Below are positions 37,268 through 47,481 of a DNA stretch of 64,000 nt, in pieces. This DNA is from Labrenzia sp. OB1 (GTDB lineage: Bacteria; Pseudomonadota; Alphaproteobacteria; Rhizobiales; Stappiaceae): the NCBI RefSeq assembly GCF_001624695.1, contig NZ_JSEP01000024.1, positions 1 to 64,000 on the forward strand, read 5' to 3'. How positions within the stretch are numbered: the stretch's first letter is position 1; each line of letters opens with the position of its first letter. The position numbers were made by a program, and so were the translations under genes. The notes beneath the pieces were generated by a model that saw only the letters and a program-made list of their open reading frames with translations, made no database searches and was not told the DNA's origin.

Positions 37268-37505
37268 AACCAATGCCGCCTCCTACATATTTTCTCAGAG
37301 TGGAGATTTCCGCCACTAAAAGCGGCAAAACCAACCAGTTCTTCCGAGGAGTTCCGTTTGAAGCACTGATCTTGTGATTAAACAATATGCAAACAGCCTA
37401 AAAAATAGACAAAACCGAAGAGAGCGGCTCTATGTCACTCCGAGAACTCGACAAAAACGGCGAAGCTGTGCAGGTTGCAAAACGGGTATCTGGAGGCCTT
37501 TTGAG

Positions 37506-39053
37506 ATGAACCCGGACATTGCGTTTTCCAACCCGGTTCTGCTGACGCCTGCGGAAATGGGGCAGGCGGACCGGATCACCATAACCGGTGGCGTGCAGGG
37601 TATCGAACTTATGGAAAAGGCCGGGCAGGCGGTGGCAAGTGCTGCCACGAAAATGATCCCCGCAACCGCCCGGATCTCCATCCTGTGCGGCCCCGGTAAC
37701 AATGGTGGCGACGGGTTCATCGCCGCGCGCTGTCTTGCCGCCGCTGGACACACGGTGCGGGTCCACCTTCTCGAGGCGGCTGAAACACTTACGGGAGATG
37801 CGCTCGAGGCCTATGTGCGCATGAGCGCGCAAAATGTGCTTGCGCAAATGGTCGTTCCCGATGGTGAGGGGACTGCACCTGCTCTGAGCGCCGAGCTCGA
37901 GCATGCGGATCTGATCATCGACGCGCTGTTCGGGGCCGGGCTCGACCGGCCGCTCGCCGGCTCGGCCCGGGCCCTTGCGGAGGCTGTCAACCGATCTGGC
38001 CGTCCGGTGCTAGCGGTCGATCTGCCGTCCGGCGTGAACGGTGCGACCGGCGCGGATTTGGGGGCGGCCGTCAAGGCGGACGCTACGGTAACCTTTTTCC
38101 GCCGCAAGCCGGGGCACCTTCTCGATCCCGGCCGGTGCCTGTGTGGCCCGGTCTCGGTCGCTGACATAGGGATAAAGGCAGATGTGCTGGGCCGGATCGC
38201 GCCCGCGACCTTTCACAATGTACCGGAGCTTTGGCTGGGTGACTGGCCGCGGCCCGATCCGCTAGGCCACAAATACACCAGAGGCCATGCGGTTGTTTTC
38301 GGCGGGCCGATGTCGGCCACGGGCGCGGCGCGGCTTTCGGCAGGCGCGGCCCTGAGGGCCGGGGCAGGGCTGGTAACCCTGGCCTCGCCGCCGGACGCAA
38401 TGATGGTCAATGCCTGCCATCTGACGGCGGTGATGCTGAAGAAGGTTTCCGGACCGGAAGCCATGGATGCGCTTCTTGCCGACAGGCGGTTCAATGCCGT
38501 GCTGATCGGGCCCGGTTACGGTGTCGGTGAGAGGACCCGGGCCGCGGTCACCGCGATTTTGAAACAAAACCGTGCAACCGTGCTGGACGCCGATGCGCTG
38601 ACGAGCTTTGCAGACGATGCGGAAGAGCTGTTTGCCCTGATTGGCGATACGCCGGCGCCGGTTCTGCTGACCCCGCATGACGGCGAATTCGCCCGGCTGT
38701 TTCCGGACATTGAAGGCGACAAGCTCGCCCGCGCGCGCCGGGCGGCGGGACGCTCCGGCGCCATTGTTCTTCTCAAGGGGGCCGATACGGTGGTCGCCGC
38801 ACCTGACGGGCGGGCCGCGATCAATGACAACGCACCACCGTTCCTGGCGACGGCCGGGTCCGGCGATGTTCTTGCCGGGATCTCCGCCGGGCTTCTGGCG
38901 CAAGGCGTGCCGGGTTTCGAGGCTGCCTGCCAGGCAGTCTGGCTGCATGGCGAAGCAGGCCGGGTTGCCGGGCCGGGGCTGATTGCCGAGGATCTGGCTC
39001 CTGCTCTTAAAACCGCGATCCGTGCGCTTGTGGACAAAACTGCCGGGCTCTGA
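37506..39053 (+). CDS. nnr: Bifunctional NAD(P)H-hydrate epimerase/dehydratase
   Basis: 515 residues from ATG at 37506 with GGAGG ten bases upstream. Repairs damaged NAD(P)HX: the N-terminal YjeF_N domain (~1-215, with GPGNNGGDGFIAARCLAAAG and ADLIIDALFGAGLDR) epimerises the R form, and the C-terminal ADP/ATP-dependent dehydratase domain (~225-515, with GPGYGVGE, LTPHDGEFARLF, ATAGSGDVLAGISAGLLAQG) dehydrates the S form. Both active-site regions look intact. Divergent from glnB. Confidence 0.96.
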   Translation: MNPDIAFSNPVLLTPAEMGQADRITITGGVQGIELMEKAGQAVASAATKMIPATARISILCGPGNNGGDGFIAARCLAAAGHTVRVHLLEAAETLTGDALEAYVRMSAQNVLAQMVVPDGEGTAPALSAELEHADLIIDALFGAGLDRPLAGSARALAEAVNRSGRPVLAVDLPSGVNGATGADLGAAVKADATVTFFRRKPGHLLDPGRCLCGPVSVADIGIKADVLGRIAPATFHNVPELWLGDWPRPDPLGHKYTRGHAVVFGGPMSATGAARLSAGAALRAGAGLVTLASPPDAMMVNACHLTAVMLKKVSGPEAMDALLADRRFNAVLIGPGYGVGERTRAAVTAILKQNRATVLDADALTSFADDAEELFALIGDTPAPVLLTPHDGEFARLFPDIEGDKLARARRAAGRSGAIVLLKGADTVVAAPDGRAAINDNAPPFLATAGSGDVLAGISAGLLAQGVPGFEAACQAVWLHGEAGRVAGPGLIAEDLAPALKTAIRALVDKTAGL

Positions 39054-39074
39054 ATACGGCCGGAGCTTTTTGCT

Positions 39075-39102
39075 TTGACGGAAAAACCAGCAGTGCTATA
39101 GA
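39075..39102 (+). promoter_or_regulatory. Promoter of the tRNA-Leu gene
   Basis: TTGACG (39075-39080), 16 bases, TATAGA (39097-39102), both close to the sigma-70 consensus. The mature tRNA begins about 41 bp downstream. Confidence 0.7.
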
Positions 39103-39142
39103 GGCCCCGCTTCAGACAGGGGGGTCAAAATCTCCCTGAGAT

Positions 39143-39227
<85 letters not shown>

Positions 39228-39556
39228 TAGCTTGATCGCATTACCGGCCACCGGCCTACTTGAGCGCGGCTATTGGATGAATGGGCGGTGCATTTGTGTG
39301 TTCCCGGCAGAAATCAAAGGCCGGATCGAAGCCGCCTTGATGCAGGTTTCACCCCGCAATTCCCCGCTCTCCCCTTGACACTTTCCACACCAACCTTTAT
39401 CGCGCATCCATCGTGCGTCTCGGATTCCGTCCGGGGCGATGCATTGTCATTCGGACGCTTCCGGGAAAAGGGGAGTGCAGGCGATGCGGCACACGGAATT
39501 TTAAAAACAAAACCTCCGGAGCGGACTGCCGCTCAGGATCGAGGACGACAAAACCC

Positions 39557-40906
39557 ATGCAGGTAACCGAAACCCTCGCCGAGGGCCTGAAGCGAGAGCT
39601 CAAGATCGACATTCCGGCCGGCGATCTCGCCGCCAAGCTCGATGAATACATGGACGACATGAAGTCCAAAGCCAACATCAAGGGCTTTCGCCCGGGCAAG
39701 GTGCCGCTCGCGCACCTGAAAAGGATGTATGGCCGTCAGGCGATGGCGGAAATCCTGTCGAATACTATCCAGGAAACCACCCAGAAGGCTGTCGAGGAGC
39801 GCTCCGAGCGCCCGGCTCTGACCCCGGAAATCGATCTGCCCGACGAAGAAGCGGAAAAGATCCTGGCGGGCGATGCCGATCTGTCCTTCAAGATGACCTA
39901 CGATGTTCTGCCGTCCTTCGAGATCGTCGATTTCTCCGGTATCGAAATCGAGCGTCCGGTCGTCGAGATCGCCGACGAGGAAGTCGACACCCAGGTTGCC
40001 GACATCGCCAAGAACAACACGCCGTTCGAAGCCAAGGACGGGGCCGCCGAAAACGGCGACCGTGTCACCATGTCCTATCTCGGCAAGATCGACGGTGAGC
40101 CCTTCGAGGGCGGCGCCGACGAAAACGGCATGCTGGTTCTGGGCTCCGGTCAGTTCATTCCGGGCTTCGAAGAGCAGCTGATCGGTTTGAAGGCCGGTGA
40201 CGAGAAGGTCGTGGAAGTGTCTTTTCCGGATGACTATCCGGCAGAACACCTTGCCGGCAAGTCGGCAACCTTCGACGTTGTCGTAAAGGAAGTTTCTGTC
40301 GCGGGTGAAGTCACCCTCGATGACGAGTTTGCCAAGGGCCTCGGCCTTGAATCGCTCGACAAGCTGAAGGAAATCGTTCGCGGCCAGATCGAGGGCCAGT
40401 TCGGCCAGATGACCCGTCAGCGCGTCAAGCGTCAGCTTCTCGACAAGCTGGACGAGCATTACTCCTTCGACCTTCCGGAAAAGCTTCTGAACTCCGAGTT
40501 CGACGTGGTCTGGAACCAGGTCGAAGAGGACATGAAGCGTAACGAGAAGACTTTCGAGGACGAGGATACCACGGAAGAAGAGGCGAGGGCGGAATACCGC
40601 AAGATCGCCGAACGCCGTGTGCGTCTCGGTCTGGTGCTTTCCGAAATCGGTGAGAAGAACAACATTCAGGTCACCGACGAAGAACTGCAGCGCGCGCTAT
40701 ATGACCGGGTCCGTCAGTTTCCGGGCCAGGAGCAGCAGGTGTTCGAGTTCTACAAGAACAACCAGCAGGCGCTGGCAAGCCTGCGCGCTCCGATCTACGA
40801 GGAAAAAGTCGTCGACTTCATGCTTGAACTCGCCAAGGTGACCGACAAGACGGTGACCAAGGAAGAGCTGGAGAAACTGGTCGCGGAGGAAGAGGAAGAA
40901 GCCTGA
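39557..40906 (+). CDS. tig: Trigger factor
   Basis: 449 residues. Ribosome-bound chaperone that meets nascent chains. N-terminal ribosome-binding domain with the signature GFRPGKVP (~42-49), a central FKBP-type prolyl isomerase domain (~150-250: GDRVTMSYLGKIDGEPFEGG, GSGQFIPGFEEQLIGLKAGDEK) and a long C-terminal helical domain. Start ATG at 39557 is the family N-terminus MQVTETLAEGLKREL. Followed by a very strong terminator and then clpP-clpX-lon, the usual neighbourhood of tig. Confidence 0.97.
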   Translation: MQVTETLAEGLKRELKIDIPAGDLAAKLDEYMDDMKSKANIKGFRPGKVPLAHLKRMYGRQAMAEILSNTIQETTQKAVEERSERPALTPEIDLPDEEAEKILAGDADLSFKMTYDVLPSFEIVDFSGIEIERPVVEIADEEVDTQVADIAKNNTPFEAKDGAAENGDRVTMSYLGKIDGEPFEGGADENGMLVLGSGQFIPGFEEQLIGLKAGDEKVVEVSFPDDYPAEHLAGKSATFDVVVKEVSVAGEVTLDDEFAKGLGLESLDKLKEIVRGQIEGQFGQMTRQRVKRQLLDKLDEHYSFDLPEKLLNSEFDVVWNQVEEDMKRNEKTFEDEDTTEEEARAEYRKIAERRVRLGLVLSEIGEKNNIQVTDEELQRALYDRVRQFPGQEQQVFEFYKNNQQALASLRAPIYEEKVVDFMLELAKVTDKTVTKEELEKLVAEEEEEA

Positions 40907-40987
40907 GCTTGTTCCCACTAATCCCCAGATGCGGCGGCGGTCTTAACTTTGCCTTCACGCCGTATCTGTCATGACTTTGCGTTGAGG

Positions 40988-41021
40988 GCGACATCCCATA
41001 TATACGGGGTGTCGCTTTTTT
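40988..41021 (+). terminator. Rho-independent terminator of tig
   Basis: Ten-pair stem (40988-40997 with 41006-41015, one G-U) around ATATATAC, followed by six Ts. Separates tig from the clpP transcript. Confidence 0.9.
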
Positions 41022-41106
41022 CGACTCAGGCCCCTGATCGATGCGCTCGGGGGGTTGAATCAGGTCCGGCTGACTGCCGGGCCCATCTCAAGCTTATGGA
41101 TGAGGT

Positions 41107-41742
41107 ATGAAGGATCCTGCCGATATCTACATGAATACGCTCGTGCCGATGGTTGTCGAACAGACAAACCGCGGAGAGCGGGCCTTCGATATCTATTCGC
41201 GATTGCTCAAGGAGCGCATCATCTTCCTGACCGGCCCGGTCGAAGATCACGTGGCTACCCTGATCTGTGCCCAGCTTCTTTATCTGGAAGCGGAAAACCC
41301 GAGCAAGGAAATCGCGATCTATATCAACTCCCCCGGTGGTCTCGTTACCTCCGGTCTGGCGATCTACGACACGATGCAGTTCATCCGTCCGGCGGTTTCG
41401 ACGCTGTGTATCGGTCAGGCAGCCTCGATGGGATCGCTTTTGCTGGCCGCCGGCCATGAGGACATGCGATTCATTCTGCCGAATGCGCGGGTGATGGTTC
41501 ATCAGCCTTCAGGCGGTTTTCGCGGTCAGGCAGCCGATATCATGCTTCATGCACAGGAAATTCTTGCGATGAAGCGCCGGCTGAATGACATCTACGTGAA
41601 ACATACCGGACAGAGCCTCGATCAGGTCGAAGAAGCGCTGGAGCGCGACAACTTCATGACCGCCGAAAGGGCCAAGGAATTCGGGATCGTGGACAAGGTG
41701 ATAACCGATCGCACGACGCTCGGTGAAGAGACTGAAAAGTGA
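41107..41742 (+). CDS. clpP: ATP-dependent Clp protease proteolytic subunit
   Basis: 211 residues; forms the 14-mer peptidase chamber used by ClpX and ClpA. Catalytic triad Ser107 (GQAASMGS), His132 (VMVHQPSGG) and Asp181 (ALERDNFMT) are all present. ATG at 41107 follows ATGAGGT. It is 238 bp from clpX, with a probable terminator between, so the two may be transcribed separately. Confidence 0.98.
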   Translation: MKDPADIYMNTLVPMVVEQTNRGERAFDIYSRLLKERIIFLTGPVEDHVATLICAQLLYLEAENPSKEIAIYINSPGGLVTSGLAIYDTMQFIRPAVSTLCIGQAASMGSLLLAAGHEDMRFILPNARVMVHQPSGGFRGQAADIMLHAQEILAMKRRLNDIYVKHTGQSLDQVEEALERDNFMTAERAKEFGIVDKVITDRTTLGEETEK

Positions 41743-41796
41743 TCAGGCTTACCCGGTCTTAAGCATGGTAACAATTTCCATGATTTAAGACCGGAA

Positions 41797-41820
41797 AAAG
41801 CCCGAATAATGCCGGGTTTT
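41797..41820 (+). terminator. Probable terminator between clpP and clpX
   Basis: AAAGCCCG (41797-41804) pairs with CGGGTTTT (41813-41820), including one G-U, around AATAATGC; the right arm itself ends in the T-run. Confidence 0.6.
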
Positions 41821-41980
41821 CATCTTCGCCTTAAACCTATATTGATTTTTAATGGTGAAGCATGGTGACATCAGATTGTGAAGGGGTGCTAATGCATCTC
41901 TTCAAAACCGGTTCAGTCATAATTCGACCGCATCCGGAAAGATAAGGGGAGACACTCCCCGAAAACGCGAGGTTAATTGT

Positions 41981-43246
41981 ATGACCAAGGCCAGCGGCAG
42001 CGATTCAAAGAATACGCTCTACTGCTCCTTCTGCGGCAAGAGCCAGCATGAGGTGCGTAAGCTGATCGCCGGCCCGACTGTTTTCATTTGCGATGAATGT
42101 GTCGAGCTGTGCATGGATATCATTCGCGAGGAAAACAAATCCTCGCTGGTGAAGTCACGGGACGGGATCCCGACCCCTCAGGAAATTCGCGATGTTCTGG
42201 ATGACTATGTCATCGGGCAGGGCAGTGCGAAGAAGGTTCTCTCGGTTGCCGTCCACAACCACTACAAGCGCCTGAACCACGCCTCCAAGAACAACGATGT
42301 GGAACTGGCCAAGTCCAACATCCTGCTCGTCGGTCCGACAGGCTGCGGCAAGACGCTTCTGGCGCAGACCCTTGCCAGGATCCTGGATGTGCCGTTCACA
42401 ATGGCCGATGCCACCACATTGACCGAAGCCGGTTATGTGGGCGAGGACGTTGAAAACATCATCCTGAAACTTCTGCAGTCGGCCGACTACAATGTCGAGC
42501 GCGCTCAGCGCGGCATCGTCTATATCGACGAAGTCGACAAGATCAGCCGCAAGGCCGACAATCCGTCGATCACCCGGGACGTTTCCGGTGAAGGCGTGCA
42601 GCAGGCACTGTTGAAGATCATGGAAGGCACGGTCGCTTCCGTCCCGCCCCAGGGTGGCCGCAAGCATCCGCAACAGGAATTCCTGCAGGTGGACACGACC
42701 AACATACTGTTCATCTGCGGCGGCGCCTTTGCGGGGCTCGACAAGATTATTTCCGACCGTGGCACCCAGACCTCCATCGGCTTCCAGGCCCAGGTGCATG
42801 CCCCGGAAGACCGCCGGATCGGCGAGCTGTTTTCGGAGCTGGAGCCGGAAGATCTGCTGAAGTTCGGTCTCATTCCTGAATTCGTCGGTCGTCTGCCGGT
42901 GATTGCAACTCTGGAAGACCTGGACGAGGACGCTCTGGTGACCATCCTGACAGAGCCGAAAAACGCTCTGGTCAAGCAGTATCAGAGGCTCTTCGAAATG
43001 GAACAGGTCGAACTGTCCTTCCATGAGGATGCGCTCAAGGCGATTGCCCGCAAGGCGATCCACCGCAAGACGGGCGCTCGCGGTCTGCGGTCCATCCTTG
43101 AGTCCATTCTGCTCGATACCATGTACGAGCTGCCGGGCCTCAAGGGTGTCAAGGAAGTCGTGATCTCGCCGGAAGTGGTGAAGGGCGAAGCGCGTCCTCT
43201 CTATATCTACGAGGATCGCGAGGAAACCTCCGCGACAAGCGCTTGA
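41981..43246 (+). CDS. clpX: ATP-dependent Clp protease ATP-binding subunit ClpX
   Basis: 421 residues. AAA+ unfoldase that feeds ssrA-tagged and regulatory proteins into ClpP. N-terminal C4 zinc-binding domain: C15, C18, C37, C40 (YCSFCGK and FICDECVEL). Walker A GPTGCGKT, Walker [10 protein letters not shown], sensor and IGF-containing region (GFQAQVHAP). The length is close to E. coli ClpX. Preceded by clpP and followed by lon; together they form the core proteolysis cluster. Confidence 0.98.
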   Translation: MTKASGSDSKNTLYCSFCGKSQHEVRKLIAGPTVFICDECVELCMDIIREENKSSLVKSRDGIPTPQEIRDVLDDYVIGQGSAKKVLSVAVHNHYKRLNHASKNNDVELAKSNILLVGPTGCGKTLLAQTLARILDVPFTMADATTLTEAGYVGEDVENIILKLLQSADYNVERAQRGIVYIDEVDKISRKADNPSITRDVSGEGVQQALLKIMEGTVASVPPQGGRKHPQQEFLQVDTTNILFICGGAFAGLDKIISDRGTQTSIGFQAQVHAPEDRRIGELFSELEPEDLLKFGLIPEFVGRLPVIATLEDLDEDALVTILTEPKNALVKQYQRLFEMEQVELSFHEDALKAIARKAIHRKTGARGLRSILESILLDTMYELPGLKGVKEVVISPEVVKGEARPLYIYEDREETSATSA

Positions 43247-43274
43247 TGGATCCGGACACGGTAAAATCGTGAAT

Positions 43275-43310
43275 AAATGCCGCTCGACAAGGGCGGCATT
43301 TTGCTTTTTT
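43275..43310 (+). terminator. Rho-independent terminator of clpX
   Basis: AAATGCCGC (43275-43283) and GCGGCATTT (43293-43301) pair over nine bases with a nine-base loop; TGCTTTTTT follows. The rest of the 328-bp gap before lon contains a CTTGAC (43394-43399) that could be a heat-shock -35, but no good -10 partner was found. Confidence 0.85.
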
Positions 43311-43574
43311 CGCCCGATTGTGCCGTGCCGGCGGCTTATCCACCGGGGCAGCGAGTCGTCAACAGACAAGACTTCGCCATCGTATGGCGCGACCTTGACA
43401 CCGGCAGGTCAGGTGTCCACCTAATAGCCCTAAAGGACGGCTCGTGCGGATTGTCGGCATGCCCAGTCGGGGTGCTGCGGTCCGGCCAATCGGAACAACA
43501 GCCGAAAGCCGTATTTCAGTGTTCAGGCTGCCTTTTAGCGAGTGGGGCCGGAACACGCCGAGAAAGGAAAAAAA

Positions 43575-46004
43575 ATGAGCGACGCAGAAACACGCGCCAT
43601 CGATCCGGACGGCACCGCCGTCTATCCTGTACTGCCCCTGCGCGACATCGTCGTCTTTCCGCACATGATCGTGCCTCTGTTTGTCGGCCGCGAGAAATCG
43701 ATCAAGGCCCTGGAAGAGGTCATGACCACGGACAAGCACATTCTTCTGGCAACCCAGATGAATGCCGCCGACGATGACCCCAATCCGGACCAGATCTATA
43801 ACGTCGGAACGCTCGCGACCGTCTTGCAGTTGCTCAAGCTTCCGGACAACACGGTCAAGGTCCTGGTCGAAGGTGGCGCACGCGCCCAGATCGGAGACTA
43901 CAGCGACCGCGCGGATTATTTCGAAGCCACTGCAACGGTTCTTCCGGAGCGCGACGGCGAGGAAATCGAAGTGGAAGCGCTGGCCCGCTCCGTGATTTCC
44001 GAGTTTGAAAACTATGTGAAACTGAACAAGAAGGTTTCTCCGGAGGTTCTTGGCGCGGTCAACCAGATCGACGACTACTCCAAGCTGGCGGATACGATCG
44101 CTTCGCATCTGGCGATCAAGATCCCGGAAAAGCAGGAAATCCTTGGTGTCGTATCCGTCGCCGAGCGGCTTGAGCGCGTCCTGGGCATGATGGAGAGCGA
44201 AATCTCCGTTCTGCAGGTCGAAAAGCGCATTCGCTCCCGCGTCAAGCGGCAGATGGAGAAGACCCAGCGCGAGTACTATCTGAATGAGCAGATGAAGGCC
44301 ATTCAGAAGGAGCTTGGCGACAGCGAGGACGGCCGCGATGAGATCGCGGAGCTTGAGGAAAAGATCAAGAAGACCAAGCTGACCAAGGAGGCGCGCGAGC
44401 GCGCTGCCGCCGAAATGAAGAAGCTGAAGCAGATGAGCCCGATGTCCGCCGAGGCGACCGTCGTGCGCAACTATCTCGATTGGCTGATCGGCATTCCGTG
44501 GAACAAGAAATCCAAGATCAAGCATGATCTGGCGTTTTCCGAAAAGGTTCTCGACACGGACCATTACGGTCTCGAAAAGGTCAAGGAACGGATCATCGAG
44601 TATCTTGCGGTGCAGAGCCGGGCGAACAAGCTGCGCGGTCCGATCCTGTGCCTTGTTGGTCCTCCCGGTGTCGGCAAGACTTCGCTCGGCAAATCGATCG
44701 CCAAGTCGACCGGCCGTGAATTCGTTCGCATGTCGCTGGGCGGCGTGCGTGATGAGGCCGAGATCCGCGGCCATCGCCGGACCTATATCGGCTCGATGCC
44801 GGGCAAGGTCGTCCAGTCGATGAAGAAGGCGAAGAAGTCCAACCCGCTCTTCCTGCTCGACGAGATCGACAAGATGGGCATGGATTTCCGGGGCGATCCG
44901 TCTTCGGCGCTTCTGGAAGTGCTGGATCCGGAACAGAACTCGTCCTTCATGGATCACTATCTGGAAGTCGAATACGACCTTTCGGACGTGATGTTCGTGA
45001 CGACGGCCAATACGCTGAACATCCCCGGTCCGCTGATGGACCGTATGGAAGTGATCCGGATTGCCGGTTACACGGAAGAGGAAAAGGTGGAAATTTGCCG
45101 CCGTCACCTCATCCCGAAGGCGGAGAAGGATCACGGGCTGCGCGAAGGCGAGTTCTCCATTGAGGACGATGCCCTGCATCTCGTTGTTCGGCGCTACACC
45201 CGTGAAGCCGGCGTGCGTAATCTTGAGCGCGAAATGGCGACCCTTGCCCGTAAGGCGGTCAAGGATATCCTGATGAGCGACAAGGAAAGCGTCACCGTTA
45301 CGGAAGAAGTGGTCGAGAAATATCTCGGTGTGCCGCGCTACCGGTACGGCGAAGTCGAGCTGGAAGACCAGGTCGGTGTTGTCACCGGTCTTGCCTGGAC
45401 CGAGGTCGGCGGCGAGTTGCTGACCATCGAAGGCGTGATGATGCCGGGCAAGGGCAAGATGACTGTCACCGGCAATCTGAAGGACGTGATGAAAGAATCG
45501 ATTTCGGCAGCGGCCTCCTATGTCCGCTCGCGCGCGATCGCCTATGGCATCAAGCCGCCGACCTTCGACAAGAAGGACATTCACGTGCACGTGCCGGAAG
45601 GCGCGACACCGAAGGACGGTCCGTCCGCCGGTATCGCCATGGCAACCGCGGTCATCTCCACGATGACCGCCATCCCGGTTCGCCGGGATGTGGCAATGAC
45701 GGGCGAAATCACGCTTCGAGGCAGAATCCTTCCGATCGGTGGTTTGAAGGAGAAGCTTCTGGCCGCACTGCGGGGCGGAATCAAACTGGTTATGATCCCT
45801 GAAGACAATGCCAAGGATCTGGCCGACATCCCGGATTCGGTGAAGAACTCGCTGGAGATCATTCCGGTTTCAAGCATGGAAGAGGTGCTGAAGAACGCTC
45901 TCGTCCGGGTTCCCGAGCCGATTGAATGGGATGAAAACGCTGCGGAAGCCGCAACCAAGGCGGGTGAGTCGGAAGAGGAAAAAGCGGGCCTTTTCGCTCA
46001 CTAA
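43575..46004 (+). CDS. lon: ATP-dependent protease La (Lon)
   Basis: 809 residues from ATG at 43575 preceded by GAAAGGAAAAAAA; an in-frame extension to 43542 lacks such a site. N-terminal substrate domain ([20 protein letters not shown]), central AAA+ ATPase with Walker A GPPGVGKT (~362-369) and Walker B FLLDEIDK, and C-terminal Ser-Lys protease: Ser684 in PKDGPSAG and Lys ~725-727 in IGGLKEKL. Soluble hexamer that degrades misfolded and regulatory proteins. All active residues are intact. Confidence 0.98.
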   Translation: MSDAETRAIDPDGTAVYPVLPLRDIVVFPHMIVPLFVGREKSIKALEEVMTTDKHILLATQMNAADDDPNPDQIYNVGTLATVLQLLKLPDNTVKVLVEGGARAQIGDYSDRADYFEATATVLPERDGEEIEVEALARSVISEFENYVKLNKKVSPEVLGAVNQIDDYSKLADTIASHLAIKIPEKQEILGVVSVAERLERVLGMMESEISVLQVEKRIRSRVKRQMEKTQREYYLNEQMKAIQKELGDSEDGRDEIAELEEKIKKTKLTKEARERAAAEMKKLKQMSPMSAEATVVRNYLDWLIGIPWNKKSKIKHDLAFSEKVLDTDHYGLEKVKERIIEYLAVQSRANKLRGPILCLVGPPGVGKTSLGKSIAKSTGREFVRMSLGGVRDEAEIRGHRRTYIGSMPGKVVQSMKKAKKSNPLFLLDEIDKMGMDFRGDPSSALLEVLDPEQNSSFMDHYLEVEYDLSDVMFVTTANTLNIPGPLMDRMEVIRIAGYTEEEKVEICRRHLIPKAEKDHGLREGEFSIEDDALHLVVRRYTREAGVRNLEREMATLARKAVKDILMSDKESVTVTEEVVEKYLGVPRYRYGEVELEDQVGVVTGLAWTEVGGELLTIEGVMMPGKGKMTVTGNLKDVMKESISAAASYVRSRAIAYGIKPPTFDKKDIHVHVPEGATPKDGPSAGIAMATAVISTMTAIPVRRDVAMTGEITLRGRILPIGGLKEKLLAALRGGIKLVMIPEDNAKDLADIPDSVKNSLEIIPVSSMEEVLKNALVRVPEPIEWDENAAEAATKAGESEEEKAGLFAH

Positions 46005-46032
46005 AAGCCTCTTGCAAGCGCAAAAAATGTCA

Positions 46033-46062
46033 AGCCCCGGCAAATCCGGGGCTTTTCTTTTG
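46033..46062 (+). terminator. Rho-independent terminator of lon
   Basis: AGCCCCGG (46033-46040), loop CAAAT, CCGGGGCT (46046-46053), then TTTCTTTTG. Confidence 0.88.
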
Positions 46063-46191
46063 AATAATTGGTCAAAATGGCGGTTTTCTGCGAAAAAACC
46101 ACTTGCGTTTCGAGTCATTTCGCACGAATTTCGCGCAACGGCGCTGACAGGAATCGTCGGCAATCTGCCGTTTCTTAGAAAGGTATCTGCT

Positions 46192-46467
46192 ATGAATAAG
46201 AACGATCTGATCGCAGCTGTTGCAGAAAAGACCGGCCTCACCAAGGCGCAGGCAGGCGAAGCAGTTGACGCAACTTTCGACGTGGTCACTCAGACGCTGA
46301 AAGGCGGAGACGAAGTCCGCATCATCGGCTTCGGTAATTTCACGGTTTCCGCACGTGCTGCCACCGAAGGCCGGAACCCGCGGACTGGCGAAACGATCCA
46401 GATCCCGGCTTCTAAGACGCCGAAGTTCAAGGCCGGTAAGGGCCTGAAGGACGCTGTGAACGCCTAA
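46192..46467 (+). CDS. hupB: DNA-binding protein HU
   Basis: 91 residues from ATG at 46192, with AAAGG ten bases upstream. Histone-like dimer that bends and compacts DNA. The signature [31 protein letters not shown] covers the two beta arms, including the intercalating Pro of RNPRTG; the N-terminal helices ([25 protein letters not shown]) are typical. lon-hupB is a conserved pair. A strong terminator separates it from lon and another closes it. Confidence 0.98.
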   Translation: MNKNDLIAAVAEKTGLTKAQAGEAVDATFDVVTQTLKGGDEVRIIGFGNFTVSARAATEGRNPRTGETIQIPASKTPKFKAGKGLKDAVNA

Positions 46468-46491
46468 GGCGCTCGCACGCGAGTTCTTCGC

Positions 46492-46532
46492 GAGACCCCG
46501 TATCCGGTGCCGGATGCGGGGTCTCTCATTTT
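46492..46532 (+). terminator. Very long hairpin terminator after hupB
   Basis: A 16-pair stem: GAGACCCCG (46492-46500), T:G wobble, ATCCGG/CCGGAT, CGGGGTCTC (46517-46525) around a tight loop, followed by TCATTTTC. Symmetric enough to serve the opposite strand as well. Confidence 0.8.
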
Positions 46533-46723
46533 CAGCAATCGATTCCCGCGCCGATGACGACACCGCTGACACCGTTCGTGGATCTGGCCGCATGCGTCAG
46601 GGAGGCAAGCGGAAAGCTCGCGAGGCCGAGCAGCAAGAGGCTCGCCGCAGGGACCGCCGGGGAGGCGGTATTTGTCCGGGTTTCCTTTGATCGGGAAGGA
46701 CCATAGCGGGGGCAGGCGTGCAC
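46532..46723 (-). CDS. Possible small exported protein (weak)
   Basis: 63-residue frame on the minus strand, converging on hupB. The sequence has a basic start (PRYGPSRSKETR), a hydrophobic run (AASLLLLGLASFPLASL) and a cleavage-like THA, then a short mature part (RSTNGVSGVVIGAGIDC). That is the shape of a signal peptide with a very small product. There is no clear ribosome site and no known family, so chance is a fair alternative. Confidence 0.25.
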   Translation of the reverse strand: MHACPRYGPSRSKETRTNTASPAVPAASLLLLGLASFPLASLTHAARSTNGVSGVVIGAGIDC

Positions 46724-46815
46724 TCATCCACAGCAGGTGGGGATCAGCCGGATCTGTTTTATTTTGTTCTTGCCAAGTGCCAAGGGACAACCTAAAAGGC
46801 GTCTCACCTCATAGA

Positions 46816-46891
<76 letters not shown>

Positions 46892-47205
46892 TTTCCCCGG
46901 TCTTTTTTCCGATTTGTATCGCCAGGTCACGATCCGTGCCTGGGTGCCATATGCAATGGTGTTGCCTGATCGTGATATGATGCGCGTCATGTCCCGATTG
47001 TTGGCCTCTGGGAAACTTTTTAGCGCCATGATCGGTGCAAGGCATTGAGGAAAATGACAAAGCGCGGACCAACCGGTTTTGCCGAATCCGACCGCTTGCT
47101 GCTTTCTTGAGACCTTATCCACAAAGACTGAAGGGAATTCATTCGTCCGAAGTGTCGTAACCGGCGGGGTTTTAAAAATTCGACACATTAGAATGTGTTC
47201 GGCGC
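46892..47205. other. Intergenic stretch between tRNA-Val and tRNA-Asp
   Basis: Apparent open frames here read across the tRNA genes and are not supported. It contains an inverted repeat GACACATT/AATGTGTTC at 47182-47200, directly before the tRNA-Asp promoter. No RNA gene is recognised otherwise. Confidence 0.4.
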
Positions 47206-47234
47206 TTGACTTCGCAATCCAGCCGCCGTACATC
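47206..47234 (+). promoter_or_regulatory. Promoter of the first tRNA-Asp gene
   Basis: TTGACT (47206-47211), 17-base spacer, TACATC (47229-47234). The tRNA begins 37 bp downstream. Confidence 0.55.
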
Positions 47235-47271
47235 AGCGCCACTTCGGAACGGACGCTCGTTCATTCCGCAA

Positions 47272-47348
47272 GCGGGTGTAGCTCAGTTGGTTAGAGTGCC
47301 GGCCTGTCACGCCGGAGGTCGCGGGTTCGAGTCCCGTCACTCGCGCCA
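47272..47348 (+). tRNA. tRNA-Asp (GUC anticodon), first copy
   Basis: 77-nt cloverleaf with acceptor GCGGGTG pairing CACTCGC (one G-U), D arm TAGCTCAGTTGGTTAGAG, anticodon stem CCGGC/GCCGG with loop CTGTCAC giving GTC, T arm CGCGGGTTCGAGTCCCG, and an encoded CCA. Sequence identical to the copy at 47405. Confidence 0.96.
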
Positions 47349-47404
47349 CTTTCCAGATTGCTTGAGACAGCGGTCAGGGAAGGGCGCTTAACTGCCGTGA
47401 ATGT

Positions 47405-47481
47405 GCGGGTGTAGCTCAGTTGGTTAGAGTGCCGGCCTGTCACGCCGGAGGTCGCGGGTTCGAGTCCCGTCACTCGCGCCA
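47405..47481 (+). tRNA. tRNA-Asp (GUC anticodon), second copy
   Basis: Identical 77-nt tRNA to the one at 47272, 56 bp downstream on the same strand, probably co-transcribed with it. The spacer between them is not duplicated, so the copies were homogenised or duplicated tightly. Confidence 0.96.

Noticed and set aside
43394-43430. Heat-shock promoter for lon with CTTGAC at 43394
   Set aside because: No convincing -10 partner at an accepted spacing; recorded only as a possibility.
43359-45590. A 743-residue minus-strand open frame opposite lon
   Set aside because: Antisense shadow of a certain gene with intact catalytic motifs.
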